Positions 32,583-41,101 of a DNA stretch of 64,000 bases are shown here, one piece after another. A model generated the notes under the pieces. That model had not been told where the DNA came from. It worked only from the letters and a program-made list of their open reading frames with translations, and ran no database searches. The position numbers and the translations under genes are program-made. The stretch is from Reyranella humidisoli (GTDB taxonomy: Bacteria > Pseudomonadota > Alphaproteobacteria > Reyranellales > Reyranellaceae), in NCBI RefSeq assembly GCF_019039055.1, contig NZ_JAHOPB010000002.1, positions 124,001-188,000 of the forward strand. Reading direction: 5' to 3'. How positions within the stretch are numbered: the stretch's first letter is position 1; the number at the start of each line of letters is the position of its first letter.

Positions 32583-33811
32583 GGAGCCTTCTGTCCGGCA
32601 AACGCGCCGCCAGCCTGATAGTTGGGACCGGTGACCGCAAAGGTACCGGCCTGATTGGTCGGGAAAGTTCCCTGGCCCACGAAGGCGCCGTTCATGGTCA
32701 TCGTGCGACCGGGCGTGCTGGCGCTGGTCGTCGGCATCGTGGCCTGGAACCCGGAGTTGCCGACGCGATTCGTAGTGCCGCTGTAGGTGCTGTTGTTGAA
32801 GTTCGCCGTGGTGTTGCCGCTGTTGCTGCCCATGGACCAGACCTGCTGGTAGGTGCCAGTACCGAAAGAGGTATTGCCGTTGTTTCTGACCAGACCGCCC
32901 ATCGCCCCGTTGTAGGTGATCGTCTGCTGCATCGGCGTCGCCTGGGAGGTGATCTTGTCCGGGAGCGTCGGCTGACTGGAGGGCGCCGTTTCGAAAGCAT
33001 TGGTCACGGCGTTGGTGACGACGTTGCTGGGATTGACGTTGCGCGGGCCGGGCCCGCTGCCGAAGCGGTTGCCCAGCGTGTTCCCCGAGCCCTGGCCCGA
33101 ATTGGCATTCGAGAAGCCGGAATTCTGCGCCGACTGATCGGCACCGCCGCCCTGCTGGCCGCCGCCTCTGCTGCCTTCGAGCTGGCCCAAGGCAGCGCTC
33201 AAGCTGCCCGGCGGCACGGCGCCCGGCCGGCCGGGCAAGCCGCCGAACAGCGTCGTCACCTGGAAGCCGGGACGGGTCACGACCTCGAGCCGGCCCCCGG
33301 CGCCGACGGTCATGCTGATGCCGAAGACGAAGACCGACTGGGTCGAGCGCTGCTCGACGTTGAAGAGGCTGATGCCGCCGCGGATGCCGATGGTGCTCGA
33401 CGGTGTGGTGACCGTGATGGCGTTGGTCTTGCTGATCTTGCCGCCGACCAGACGGAAGACGCCCTTGCTGGCGTTGATGGCGAGGTCGCCCGTCTTGGTC
33501 GTGGGATCGTAGACGAACTTGTCGATGGTGAGCTGCGCGTTCGGACCGACCGACAGCGACGTTCCGTCGAGGAACATTAGATGAGCGCGGTCGTTTGCGG
33601 CCGTGGTGATCAGTTCGTTGGCCTGCACGTCGACGCCGACCCGCAGCACACGTTCGGCCTCGGCCGGCGGCTTGCCGCGCGGGTCTCCGTCGGTCGCCGA
33701 GGTCACGCCGACCTTGGCATGGGCGAGCGGCGCGAGCAGGGCTGATGAGCCTGCGGCGAGCAGGGCGGCGGTCAACAGGGAGAGGTTCGTGCCGGGAAGT
33801 CTGAAGGCCAC
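32579..33811 (-). CDS. FecR-domain secreted protein, candidate cargo of the adjacent Slam-like exporter
   Basis: A 410-residue protein with a signal peptide (ends AHA, about residue 32). A FecR domain spans about residues 55-180 (LRVGVDVQANELITT, TSLSVGPNAQLTIDKFVYDP, TPSSTIGIRGG). A Gly/Gln/Asn-rich linker follows. The last 150 residues look beta-rich, and the end, GAFVGQG..AGTFAVTGPNYQAGG..FAG, resembles the C-terminal strands of TbpB-type beta-barrels exported by Slam proteins. GTG start with AGGAG. It follows the Slam-like gene by 19 bases. Surface exposure is inferred. Confidence 0.75.
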   Translation of the reverse strand: MAFRLPGTNLSLLTAALLAAGSSALLAPLAHAKVGVTSATDGDPRGKPPAEAERVLRVGVDVQANELITTAANDRAHLMFLDGTSLSVGPNAQLTIDKFVYDPTTKTGDLAINASKGVFRLVGGKISKTNAITVTTPSSTIGIRGGISLFNVEQRSTQSVFVFGISMTVGAGGRLEVVTRPGFQVTTLFGGLPGRPGAVPPGSLSAALGQLEGSRGGGQQGGGADQSAQNSGFSNANSGQGSGNTLGNRFGSGPGPRNVNPSNVVTNAVTNAFETAPSSQPTLPDKITSQATPMQQTITYNGAMGGLVRNNGNTSFGTGTYQQVWSMGSNSGNTTANFNNSTYSGTTNRVGNSGFQATMPTTSASTPGRTMTMNGAFVGQGTFPTNQAGTFAVTGPNYQAGGAFAGQKAP

Positions 33812-33830
33812 TGTGATCTCCTGAGCGGCG

Positions 33831-35198
33831 CTAGAAGCGCCAAGTTACTCCGATGAGCGCACTGTTGTTCGTGAACGCGTAGTTGGGGATGTCCGACGAC
33901 CGGACGAACCTTCCACCCGAAACCGTGAACATCGTCCGCTGGTCGAAGGGGATCGACAGAGTAAGGTTTAGAATCGTGTCGGTTTGTTGTCGGACAAGGG
34001 TCGGATCTACGACCGCGTCGGGCTGGTCATAATACCACCACTGCACGTTGCCGAACAGGCTGATGCTCCACGGCAGCTGGCTCTTGAACAGAGGGTCGGT
34101 GAAGGAGAAGGACATGCCGCCCCCGACGCCGTAGAGCATGTAGTTCTGCCACGGCGTGCTGTCCGTCTGGTAACGCTGGAGATTGCCGTTCGCATACAGC
34201 ATCACGGCTTCGTTCACCGCGTACTGGAAGGTCGAGTTGGCCGAGTATTCGACGCCGGTGAACTGGCTGTTGGTCGGGATGTACCAGGTGTTCTGGTACA
34301 TCTGCCGCCGCCACACGAAGTTCGTGGTGTTGCGGAGCTTATCCGACAAAAGGGTGCCGACCTCGAGGCCCGAACCGAAGCTGCCGTAATAGGGTACGTC
34401 GTTGACCCAGATGTAACCCACCGTCCCGAACGGCTTCAGGGTCACGTCCTCGAAGATGCCGTTGAAGGCCTTGAAGCGCGGACCCGACGTCAGGTCGAGG
34501 ATCGACACGTTGGCCGCCTGGATCTGAAACTGCCGGTTGAGGTAGCCCGAGAGCTGGGTCTCGAGCTGGGCCGGGTTGTTCTGTCCCAGATCGTAGATGT
34601 GGCGCAGGAAACCGGACGTCACCGCCCCCCAGTCGGCCGTACCGAGCGCCGTCTGGTTGAGGTTGGCCGTCTGTCCGAACAGGCGGACGCTCGACGTCGG
34701 CGGGCCGAGATTTGCGTTCGACTGGTAACGCATGCCCGCAAAGATCTCGCCGGTGAACCGGGACCTGGTGAGGCGCTTCTCCGACTCCGCGAGGAACTGT
34801 TCCGCGCGGGCCTTCACGTCCGGCGTAAGCGATGCCGACTTGAGCGTGACCTCGAAATAGCTGCGGGCCACCTCGAACGAACCCAGCCTGTAATACAGCA
34901 CGCCCAGTTCGAGACGGACGCGCGGCAGGTCCGGGTCGACCAGCAACATGCGCTCGAGCGCGGAGATGGCGCCTTCGAGATCGCCGGTCTTCGAGGCGAT
35001 GGTTGCGAACTTGAAAAGAACGTCGAGATCGGAGGGCTTCTGCAGCATGTCCTGGAATGCGGCGTCGTATTCCGCCTCCAGTTCCGGCGAAACGGCCTGC
35101 GTCTGCTGCGCGATCGCCGGGCGCACGCCGACTATCGTCGCCGATAGGGCGGCGGCCAGCAGAGCGATGACGCTCACGCAAAGTCCGAGCCTGCTCAC
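33831..35198 (-). CDS. Slam-like (DUF560) outer-membrane protein with N-terminal TPR
   Basis: A 455-residue protein: signal peptide (about residues 1-30, ending AIA), a tetratricopeptide region (about 50-155: LDVLFKFATIASKTGDLEGA, ELGVLYYRLGSFEVARSYFE), then a barrel-like half with alternating aromatic strands and a C-terminal WRF, the usual outer-membrane signal. This matches surface lipoprotein assembly modulators (Slam, about 480 residues), which translocate beta-barrel cargo to the cell surface. GTG start with GGGGGAG upstream. The FecR protein downstream is the natural cargo candidate. Confidence 0.78.
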   Translation of the reverse strand: MSRLGLCVSVIALLAAALSATIVGVRPAIAQQTQAVSPELEAEYDAAFQDMLQKPSDLDVLFKFATIASKTGDLEGAISALERMLLVDPDLPRVRLELGVLYYRLGSFEVARSYFEVTLKSASLTPDVKARAEQFLAESEKRLTRSRFTGEIFAGMRYQSNANLGPPTSSVRLFGQTANLNQTALGTADWGAVTSGFLRHIYDLGQNNPAQLETQLSGYLNRQFQIQAANVSILDLTSGPRFKAFNGIFEDVTLKPFGTVGYIWVNDVPYYGSFGSGLEVGTLLSDKLRNTTNFVWRRQMYQNTWYIPTNSQFTGVEYSANSTFQYAVNEAVMLYANGNLQRYQTDSTPWQNYMLYGVGGGMSFSFTDPLFKSQLPWSISLFGNVQWWYYDQPDAVVDPTLVRQQTDTILNLTLSIPFDQRTMFTVSGGRFVRSSDIPNYAFTNNSALIGVTWRF

Positions 35199-35265
35199 CA
35201 GATTCTCCCCCGAGCCCCGCAGCTTTCGGGAAACCCTTGCGAGAGAGAATGAGGCAGGAACCCTG

Positions 35266-36261
35266 CTAGATCAACCAACTCCGAACTGTATGCATCCATC
35301 CGACGATGGGACCCGCGCGCGCGGCCCGCATGCGCAACACCATCCGACGGTACTGCCGATCGCCGAGAGCCGTTGTAAAACGCTCCTTATCCTTCAACAT
35401 TGCATCGAGCATGCGATCAAGCATCGTCGAATAGGTGCTACCCCAGTTCCGACTGGAAAGATGGAGACGTCCGCCCAGCACCGGATTGTCGGCGGCGCCG
35501 TTGCGTCCATGGAGACGATAGGAATAGAGCGCTTCGTCGATCAGCAGCGAGCCCGCCACCATCTGCGCCATGACCACGACGTAGAAGTCCATGTGAAGCC
35601 GGAACACCTCGTCGTCCGTGGGGAAGACGAGATTGATCAGCGAGCGGCGGAACATCATCGACGAGGTGCTGACCCAGACCCAGTGCACCACGCGCTTTGT
35701 GTAAAGCCGATAAGGCGTGTTGCCCTGCCATCTGGCCGTGCCTTGCGCGGCGTCGAGCGTCGGCACGCGGGCCGCCTCGATCGGGACGAAGGCCTGGTCA
35801 CGATCGGCCCGGGCGCGGTCCTTGCCGAACCAGTAGAAGCCGCCGGCGATCAGCTTGCCCTGTCCGTCGATCACCCGCGCGTTGCACGCCGTGAAGCCCA
35901 CCGCGTAGCTTTCGTTCAGGTGCGCCGCGAGATGGCGTTCGAGGAAATCGGGATTCCACAGATCGTCCGAATCGAGGAAGCAGACGAAGGTCGCCTGCGT
36001 CTCCGCGAGTCCGCGTCGCGTCGCGCCGGTCTGTCCGACGTTCCTGTCGAGGCGGATCAGCCGGAAGCGCGAGTCCGCCAGTTCGTCCAGCGTCTGCTGG
36101 ACGACTGCGGCGGAATCGTCGGTCGAAGCGTCGTCGACCACCACGCACTCGAAGTCACGCAACGTCTGATGCGCAACGGATCGGATGGCGTCGGCGATGT
36201 AGTCACGGCAGTTGAAGCACGTGACGACGACCGAGATGGACGGAAGCTTGGCGTCGGTCAC
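35266..36261 (-). CDS. Glycosyltransferase family 2
   Basis: A 331-residue GT-A fold transferase. SISVVVTCFNCRDYI, the nucleotide-binding VVVDDASTDDSA and the metal-binding FLDSDDLW are seen. The GTG start at 36261 overlaps the stop of the dehydratase gene (GTGA); the long upstream extension in this frame is antisense noise inside the dehydratase coding strand and is rejected. Family 2 enzymes add sugars to surface polysaccharides or glycoconjugates. Acceptor unknown. No membrane segment. Confidence 0.9.
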   Translation of the reverse strand: MTDAKLPSISVVVTCFNCRDYIADAIRSVAHQTLRDFECVVVDDASTDDSAAVVQQTLDELADSRFRLIRLDRNVGQTGATRRGLAETQATFVCFLDSDDLWNPDFLERHLAAHLNESYAVGFTACNARVIDGQGKLIAGGFYWFGKDRARADRDQAFVPIEAARVPTLDAAQGTARWQGNTPYRLYTKRVVHWVWVSTSSMMFRRSLINLVFPTDDEVFRLHMDFYVVVMAQMVAGSLLIDEALYSYRLHGRNGAADNPVLGGRLHLSSRNWGSTYSTMLDRMLDAMLKDKERFTTALGDRQYRRMVLRMRAARAGPIVGWMHTVRSWLI

Positions 36262-38003
36262 TTTTCCGGTCCGAGGAAGTCGAAGTCGACGCCTTCGTCG
36301 GCCTGCAGGACGGTCTTGAAGAAGAGACCCGTGTAGCCGCGGCCGCTGCCGGGATGCGGCGGCGGGGCCTTCCACGCCTTCTTGCGGGTCGCCAACGTCT
36401 TGGCATCGACGTGCAGTTCCAGCTTGCGCTTGGGCACGTCGAGCGTGATCCGGTCGCCGGTTTTCACCAGCGCGAGCGGTCCGCCGACGGCGGCCTCGGG
36501 CGCGACATGCAGCACGATGGTGCCGAAGGCCGTGCCGCTCATGCGTGCATCGGAGATGCGGATCATGTCCTTCACGCCGGTGCGCGCGAGCTTCATCGGA
36601 ATGGGGAAGGAGCCCGCCTCCGGCATGCCGGGCGCGCCCTTCGGGCCGGCGTTGCGCAGCACGAGGATGTCGTCGGCCTTCACGTCCAGGTTGGGATCGT
36701 CGCCGCGCGCGGCGAGATCCTCCAGCGACTCGAATACGACAGCGCGGCCGGTATGGGTCATCAGCGCGGGCGAGGCGGCCGCATGCTTGATGACGGCGCC
36801 GCGCGGCGCGAGGTTGCCGCGCAGCACGGCCATGCCGCCGGTCGGCTTGATCGGATCCTTGTGCGTTCGGATCACGGTCTGGCCCGGCACCATCTCGGCG
36901 GCATCGATGACCTGCTTCAAGGTCTTGCCGGCGACCGTCCTGCACTTCTCGTCGAGATTCTTGCGGATCTCCTTCATCAGGCGCGAATTGCCGCCGGCCC
37001 AATGGAAGTGCTCCATGTAGTGATCGCCCGAGGGCTTCAGGTCGACCAGCACCGGCACGTTGCGGCCGATCTCGTCGAACTCCTCGAGCTCGATGTCGAT
37101 GCCGAGCCGGCGCGCGACGGCGGTGAGATGCACCAGCGCATTGGTCGAGCCGCCGATCGCCTGCAGCACGGTGAGCGCGTTGCGGAAGGCGGACTTGGTC
37201 ATGATCTCGCTGGGCTTGGGGCCCTGCTTCACCGCCATCTCGGCCGCGAGCCGGCCGGTCTGCTCGGCGATGCGCAGCCGGTCCGAATGCGTCGCGGGAA
37301 TCGAGCCGCTGGTTGGCAGGCCCATGCCCAGCGTCTCGACGATGCAGCCCATGGTGCTGGCGGTGCCCATCACCATGCAGGTGCCCTTGGTCGGCGCGAG
37401 ACGCTCGCTCACCTGCTCGATGTCGAACTCCGAGAAGGTCCCGGCGCGGTACTGGCCCCAGAGGCGGCGGCAGTCAGTGCAGGCGCCCAGCACCTCGCCC
37501 TTGAAATGGCCGACCAGCATCGGGCCGACTGGCAGGACGACGGCCGGCCGGTCCGCGCTCGCCGCCGCCATGAGCTGGGCCGGGAGCGTCTTGTCGCAGC
37601 CGCCGATCAGCACGACCGAGTCCATCGGCTGCGCGCGGATCATCTCCTCGGTGTCCATCGACATGAGGTTGCGCAGGAACATGCTGGTCGGGTGGGAGAA
37701 GCTCTCGTGGATCGAGATGGTCGGGAAGACCATCGGCAGCGCGCCAGCCAGCATGACGCCGCGCTTCACCGCTTCGATCAGGTCGGGCACGTTGCCGTGG
37801 CAGGGATTGTAGTCGGAGAAAGTGTTGGTAATGCCCACGATCGGCCGGTCGAGCGCGTCGTCGGAATAGCCGCCGGCCTTGATGAAGGCCTTGCGCAGGA
37901 ACAGCGAGAAGCCGGCGTCGCCGTAGGTGGCGAGGCCCTGGCGCAGGCCGGTCTCCTTCTTCGGTGTGGCTTTCGACGTGCGGCGGCGTTTGGCAGATGC
38001 CAT
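36258..38003 (-). CDS. IlvD/Edd family dehydratase (sugar-acid or dihydroxy-acid dehydratase)
   Basis: A 581-residue Fe-S dehydratase. Cluster ligands are seen at NPCHGN, IGGCDKTLPA and GACTDC; the C-terminus has SDARMSGTAFGTIVLHVAPE. The family includes dihydroxyacid dehydratase and aldonate dehydratases. GTIVLHVAPEAAVGGPLALV and the length resemble L-arabinonate-type enzymes more than housekeeping IlvD, so a sugar-acid substrate is likelier. The start at 38003 (MASAKRRR) has GGGAGAG upstream. It follows the flavoprotein gene by 33 bases. Confidence 0.88.
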   Translation of the reverse strand: MASAKRRRTSKATPKKETGLRQGLATYGDAGFSLFLRKAFIKAGGYSDDALDRPIVGITNTFSDYNPCHGNVPDLIEAVKRGVMLAGALPMVFPTISIHESFSHPTSMFLRNLMSMDTEEMIRAQPMDSVVLIGGCDKTLPAQLMAAASADRPAVVLPVGPMLVGHFKGEVLGACTDCRRLWGQYRAGTFSEFDIEQVSERLAPTKGTCMVMGTASTMGCIVETLGMGLPTSGSIPATHSDRLRIAEQTGRLAAEMAVKQGPKPSEIMTKSAFRNALTVLQAIGGSTNALVHLTAVARRLGIDIELEEFDEIGRNVPVLVDLKPSGDHYMEHFHWAGGNSRLMKEIRKNLDEKCRTVAGKTLKQVIDAAEMVPGQTVIRTHKDPIKPTGGMAVLRGNLAPRGAVIKHAAASPALMTHTGRAVVFESLEDLAARGDDPNLDVKADDILVLRNAGPKGAPGMPEAGSFPIPMKLARTGVKDMIRISDARMSGTAFGTIVLHVAPEAAVGGPLALVKTGDRITLDVPKRKLELHVDAKTLATRKKAWKAPPPHPGSGRGYTGLFFKTVLQADEGVDFDFLGPEK

Positions 38004-38036
38004 GTCGGTTTCTCTCCCGGATTTCACTGCATTTTG

Positions 38037-39158
38037 TCAGGTCGGCTCATCGCCGGCCAGACCGGCGGCCCAGCGCGCATGCGCTGCGGCGTCGCGACCC
38101 TCGGCGATGGTCCGCGCCAGTTCTAGGCCCATCACGGCGCCGAACTTGAAGCCGTGGCCGGAGCAGGGCGACATTGCCCACCCCTTCGCCCCCTGCTTCT
38201 CGACGATGAAGCGCTCATCCCCAGTCACGCTGTAGAAGCAGACCTTGAGGTTGCGGATTCTCCAGCGATCGAAGCCCTTGAGCAGGCTGCTGCACCGGTC
38301 GAGCAAGGCGGCCATCTCGCTCGGCTGCGCGTCACGCGCTGCCGTGGGATCTCCGGTCCGGCTGAACTCGTGGTCGCCGACTTTCATGCCGCGTCCCCGC
38401 ACCGGCGGAACGAGGTAAAGGCCGACATCGCCGGTCTTCTCGATGATCATCGGTCCCTTTGCCCAGGACGCGCGCTGGTCCTCCGGCAGGTCGAAATAGA
38501 CCACGACCTGGCGCGAGGGCACGATGCGTCGGCCGAGATCGGGTACCAGGCGCGGTGCCCAGGCGCCGGCGGCCACGACGACGATGTCGCCGGCGTACGT
38601 TGCGCCGGCATCGGTGACGGCGCGGCCGTGCTCCAGGTCCACCGAGCGGATGGGCGTACCGGTGTGCAGCCGTACGTGCGGCTGGGCACTCAGGTGAGAC
38701 ACGAGTGCCGACACGATGTCCTGTGCCAGCAATACGCCGCCGGTGTCGATCCAGAAGGCGCGCTCCAGCCCTCTGGTATCGAGCAGGGGGAATCGGCGCG
38801 GCAGTTCTTCCATCGACAGTTCGCTCATCGGCCTGCCGATCGAGGCCAGGGTGGCTGCGGACTTCTCCGCCCAATCCGCGCCGTTGCCCGACAGCGCCAG
38901 CGTCCCGGTCGGCTCATGGAGCGTCTGGCCGAGATCGGCCCACAGCAGATCCCAGGCGTCGTAGGCCTCGTCGATCATGCGAGCATAGCCCGCCTGCGTG
39001 CCGTAGGGATGGCGGATCAGCCGGTGCTCGTCCATCGACGAGGCCAGCGGATTGGGAAGAGGCCCCTGCTCGAACAGCTCGACCTCATGTCCCTGGCGCG
39101 ACAGTCCCCAGGCCGTCGCGAGGCCCATGATTCCACCGCCGATGATGATCGCTTTCAT
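38037..39158 (-). CDS. FAD-dependent oxidoreductase, sarcosine/N-methyltryptophan oxidase-like
   Basis: A 373-residue member of the DAO family that oxidises secondary or primary amines with O2. The N-terminus IIIGGGIMGLATAWGLSRQG is the FAD-binding Rossmann motif. Near the C-terminus CFYSVTGDERFIVEK and CSGHGFKFGAVMG match monomeric sarcosine oxidase, where the first Cys binds FAD covalently. The ATG at 39158 is the natural start. Substrate unknown. Upstream of the dehydratase in a probable operon. Confidence 0.88.
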   Translation of the reverse strand: MKAIIIGGGIMGLATAWGLSRQGHEVELFEQGPLPNPLASSMDEHRLIRHPYGTQAGYARMIDEAYDAWDLLWADLGQTLHEPTGTLALSGNGADWAEKSAATLASIGRPMSELSMEELPRRFPLLDTRGLERAFWIDTGGVLLAQDIVSALVSHLSAQPHVRLHTGTPIRSVDLEHGRAVTDAGATYAGDIVVVAAGAWAPRLVPDLGRRIVPSRQVVVYFDLPEDQRASWAKGPMIIEKTGDVGLYLVPPVRGRGMKVGDHEFSRTGDPTAARDAQPSEMAALLDRCSSLLKGFDRWRIRNLKVCFYSVTGDERFIVEKQGAKGWAMSPCSGHGFKFGAVMGLELARTIAEGRDAAAHARWAAGLAGDEPT

Positions 39159-39299
39159 GGTGACATCCCTAGCGCAGTCGCGGCGCCTTGGCACTTCAGG
39201 GGAATCCAGACTCCCTCCGGAGGGGCTTGCAAATCGGGCCGCCTTCGGCGTTGATGTCGGCGAGACTTATACAACCGTAAAATTGTCGAAGGAATGAAC

Positions 39300-39890
39300 A
39301 TGGCAATGACCATGCTGCAGATGGCGGGCGCCCCACCGACGCCGGCTACCATGGCCGACGGAATCCTGCTGATCATCGATGCGCAACGCGAATATACTGA
39401 TGGAATGCTGCCGCTGACGGGGGTGCAGCCGGCGGTGGATGCGCTGGCCGTCCTGCTCGAGAAGGCTCGGAAGGCAGGGGCGCCGGTCGTCCACGTTCGA
39501 CACCAGTCCAAGGGCAAGGCATTCAATCCCAGTTCGACGGGCTACGAGATCGTCAAGGAACTGACGCCGCGCGACGGCGAGACCATCGTCGACAAGGGTA
39601 TGCCCAATTCCTTCGCGGGCACGGATCTCGCCACCAGGCTTGCCGCCATCGGCCGGAAAAACCTGATCGTCGGCGGCTTCATGACCCATATGTGCGTGTC
39701 GGCGACGGTGCGCGCGGCGACCGACCAGGGCTACATGAGCACCATTGCGGCCGATACGGTGGCGACGCGTGACCTGCCCGACGCGACGGGAGACGGCACG
39801 ATCGGTGCGGATGCCATCAACAGGATAACGCTGGCCGCGCTCTCGGACCGCTTCGCGTGGATCGTGCCCTCGGCCGGCCAGATCGTCTGA
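39300..39890 (+). CDS. Isochorismatase-like cysteine hydrolase
   Basis: A 196-residue hydrolase. The triad is visible: Asp in LLIIDAQREY, Lys in IVDKGMPNSF and Cys in GGFMTHMCVSATVRAA, with the following conserved DTVATRDLP. Family members act as amidases or isochorismate hydrolases. The ATG at 39300 is preferred over 39294 because AAGGA then lies six bases upstream. It is divergent from the flavoprotein gene. Confidence 0.9.
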   Translation: MAMTMLQMAGAPPTPATMADGILLIIDAQREYTDGMLPLTGVQPAVDALAVLLEKARKAGAPVVHVRHQSKGKAFNPSSTGYEIVKELTPRDGETIVDKGMPNSFAGTDLATRLAAIGRKNLIVGGFMTHMCVSATVRAATDQGYMSTIAADTVATRDLPDATGDGTIGADAINRITLAALSDRFAWIVPSAGQIV

Positions 39891-39925
39891 TCGCCTGCAG
39901 CCGATCGGCCTGTCGGCGGAAGACC

Positions 39926-40057
39926 TTAGAGAGTCCTGCCGCCGACGGTGCTGATGGCCGTGACCGCCGCGACGGCGATCAACGATGCGATCAGCGTATA
40001 CTCGATCGCGGTGGCGGCCTTGTCGTCCGTCAACAGGCGGCGAAAAAACGACAGCAT
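39926..40057 (-). CDS. Flp/Fap-type IVb pilin, orphan
   Basis: A 43-residue protein read on the minus strand: it begins MLSFFRRLLTDDKAATAIEY and continues TLIASLIAVAAVTAIST. This is the Flp pilin pattern: short basic leader, Glu-Tyr pair at the start of a hydrophobic helix, Thr/Ser-rich end. GGAG lies six bases before the ATG. Flp pilins are cut by TadV and assembled by the Tad machinery; no tad genes are in the window. It converges on the isochorismatase gene. Confidence 0.85.
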   Translation of the reverse strand: MLSFFRRLLTDDKAATAIEYTLIASLIAVAAVTAISTVGGRTL

Positions 40058-40240
40058 GCGTAACTCCGAAGCAGGAAATGCTGAGGGCCGTTCGCCGGCC
40101 CGCCTTCAATCTCGGCATCAAGCAACCCGTTCAACGTATTGGACTGAAACCCCCATTCAATGTGAGAATTGTATCAAGTTCATCGCGGCGCGCGCGGGGT
40201 CGACCCGCGTGGTATCGTCGGCCGAAGAGGAGGGCGCGTC

Positions 40241-41047
40241 ATGAAGTCCATTCTGACCATGGCCTGGACGGCGGAAGATCCGTCGGCATTTGATCTGGCG
40301 GCCAAGATCGCGCGCACGTTCGGGGCGCGGCTGATCGGCCTCGAACCACCTTCCTACGGGGTCATGAGCATGGCCTGGGCCGATGCCGGCATGGGCGCTC
40401 CGATCGGGGGAGGTCTGGCCGAGGACGCGGAAGAGCGTCAGCGGATCGCCGCGGTCAAGCAGGCCTTTGAACAGCGAGCCGCCGGCCTCGTCTTCGAATG
40501 GCGCTCGGCCGACGATAGCGGCCCGACCGCGATCGGAACCATCGGACGCGCCTACGACCTGATCGTGCTGCCGCAGCCGGGCGCTCTGCCCAAGATGCCG
40601 GAAAGCGTCTTCGAGACCGCCTTGTTCGATTCGGGCCGGCCGGTCCTCGTCGTGCCGCCCGGCTTCACGGGCATGGTCGGCAAGCGCATCCTCTTCGCCT
40701 GGAACGGCTCGACGGAAAGCGCACGCGCCATCTCGCTCGCCATGCCTGTTCTCAGTGGGGCCGAGGCCATCGAGGTCCTGAGCGTCGAGGGAGCGATGGT
40801 GCCGGGCCCGACCTCGGCGGAAATCGCGGAGTCGCTCAAGAGCCACGGCCTGAACGTGACGGGCCAGCATGTGAAGCCGGGCACGAAGACGGCGGGCCAG
40901 ACGATCATCGATCGCGCACAGTCGCTGGGCGCCGACCTGATCGTGAAGGGTGCCTACACCCAGAGCCGGCTGCGTCAGATGATCTTCGGCGGTGTCACGC
41001 GCGATCTCATCCTGTCGTCGCCCCTGCCGGTACTTTTCTCGTACTGA
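40241..41047 (+). CDS. Universal stress protein family, tandem UspA domains
   Basis: A 268-residue cytoplasmic protein made of two UspA-like halves. The first (about 1-145) is degenerate; the second (about 150-268) has KRILFAWNGSTESARAISLAMPVL and the nucleotide-loop-like end GADLIVKGAYTQSRLRQMIFGGVTRDLILSS. Such proteins bind ATP or ligands under stress. The ATG at 40241 is preceded by AGGAGG. A strong hairpin follows the stop. Confidence 0.85.
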   Translation: MKSILTMAWTAEDPSAFDLAAKIARTFGARLIGLEPPSYGVMSMAWADAGMGAPIGGGLAEDAEERQRIAAVKQAFEQRAAGLVFEWRSADDSGPTAIGTIGRAYDLIVLPQPGALPKMPESVFETALFDSGRPVLVVPPGFTGMVGKRILFAWNGSTESARAISLAMPVLSGAEAIEVLSVEGAMVPGPTSAEIAESLKSHGLNVTGQHVKPGTKTAGQTIIDRAQSLGADLIVKGAYTQSRLRQMIFGGVTRDLILSSPLPVLFSY

Positions 41048-41059
41048 TCCAGACAATCC

Positions 41060-41083
41060 GCCGCCGGTTCTCCAACCGGCGGC
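41060..41083 (+). terminator. Hairpin after the universal stress gene
   Basis: A perfect 10-bp stem, GCCGCCGGTT with AACCGGCGGC, closed by the loop CTCC, 12 bases after the stop. It lacks a T tract, so it may terminate weakly, need a factor, or protect the mRNA 3' end. Confidence 0.5.
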
Positions 41084-41101
41084 CGTGCTAGAACGCGCCG
41101 C

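Noticed and set aside
36262-37002. N-terminal extension of the glycosyltransferase
   Set aside because: This stretch lies inside the IlvD/Edd dehydratase coding region in another frame on the same strand, is Arg-rich and not glycosyltransferase-like; the GTG at 36261 gives a normal GT2 start.
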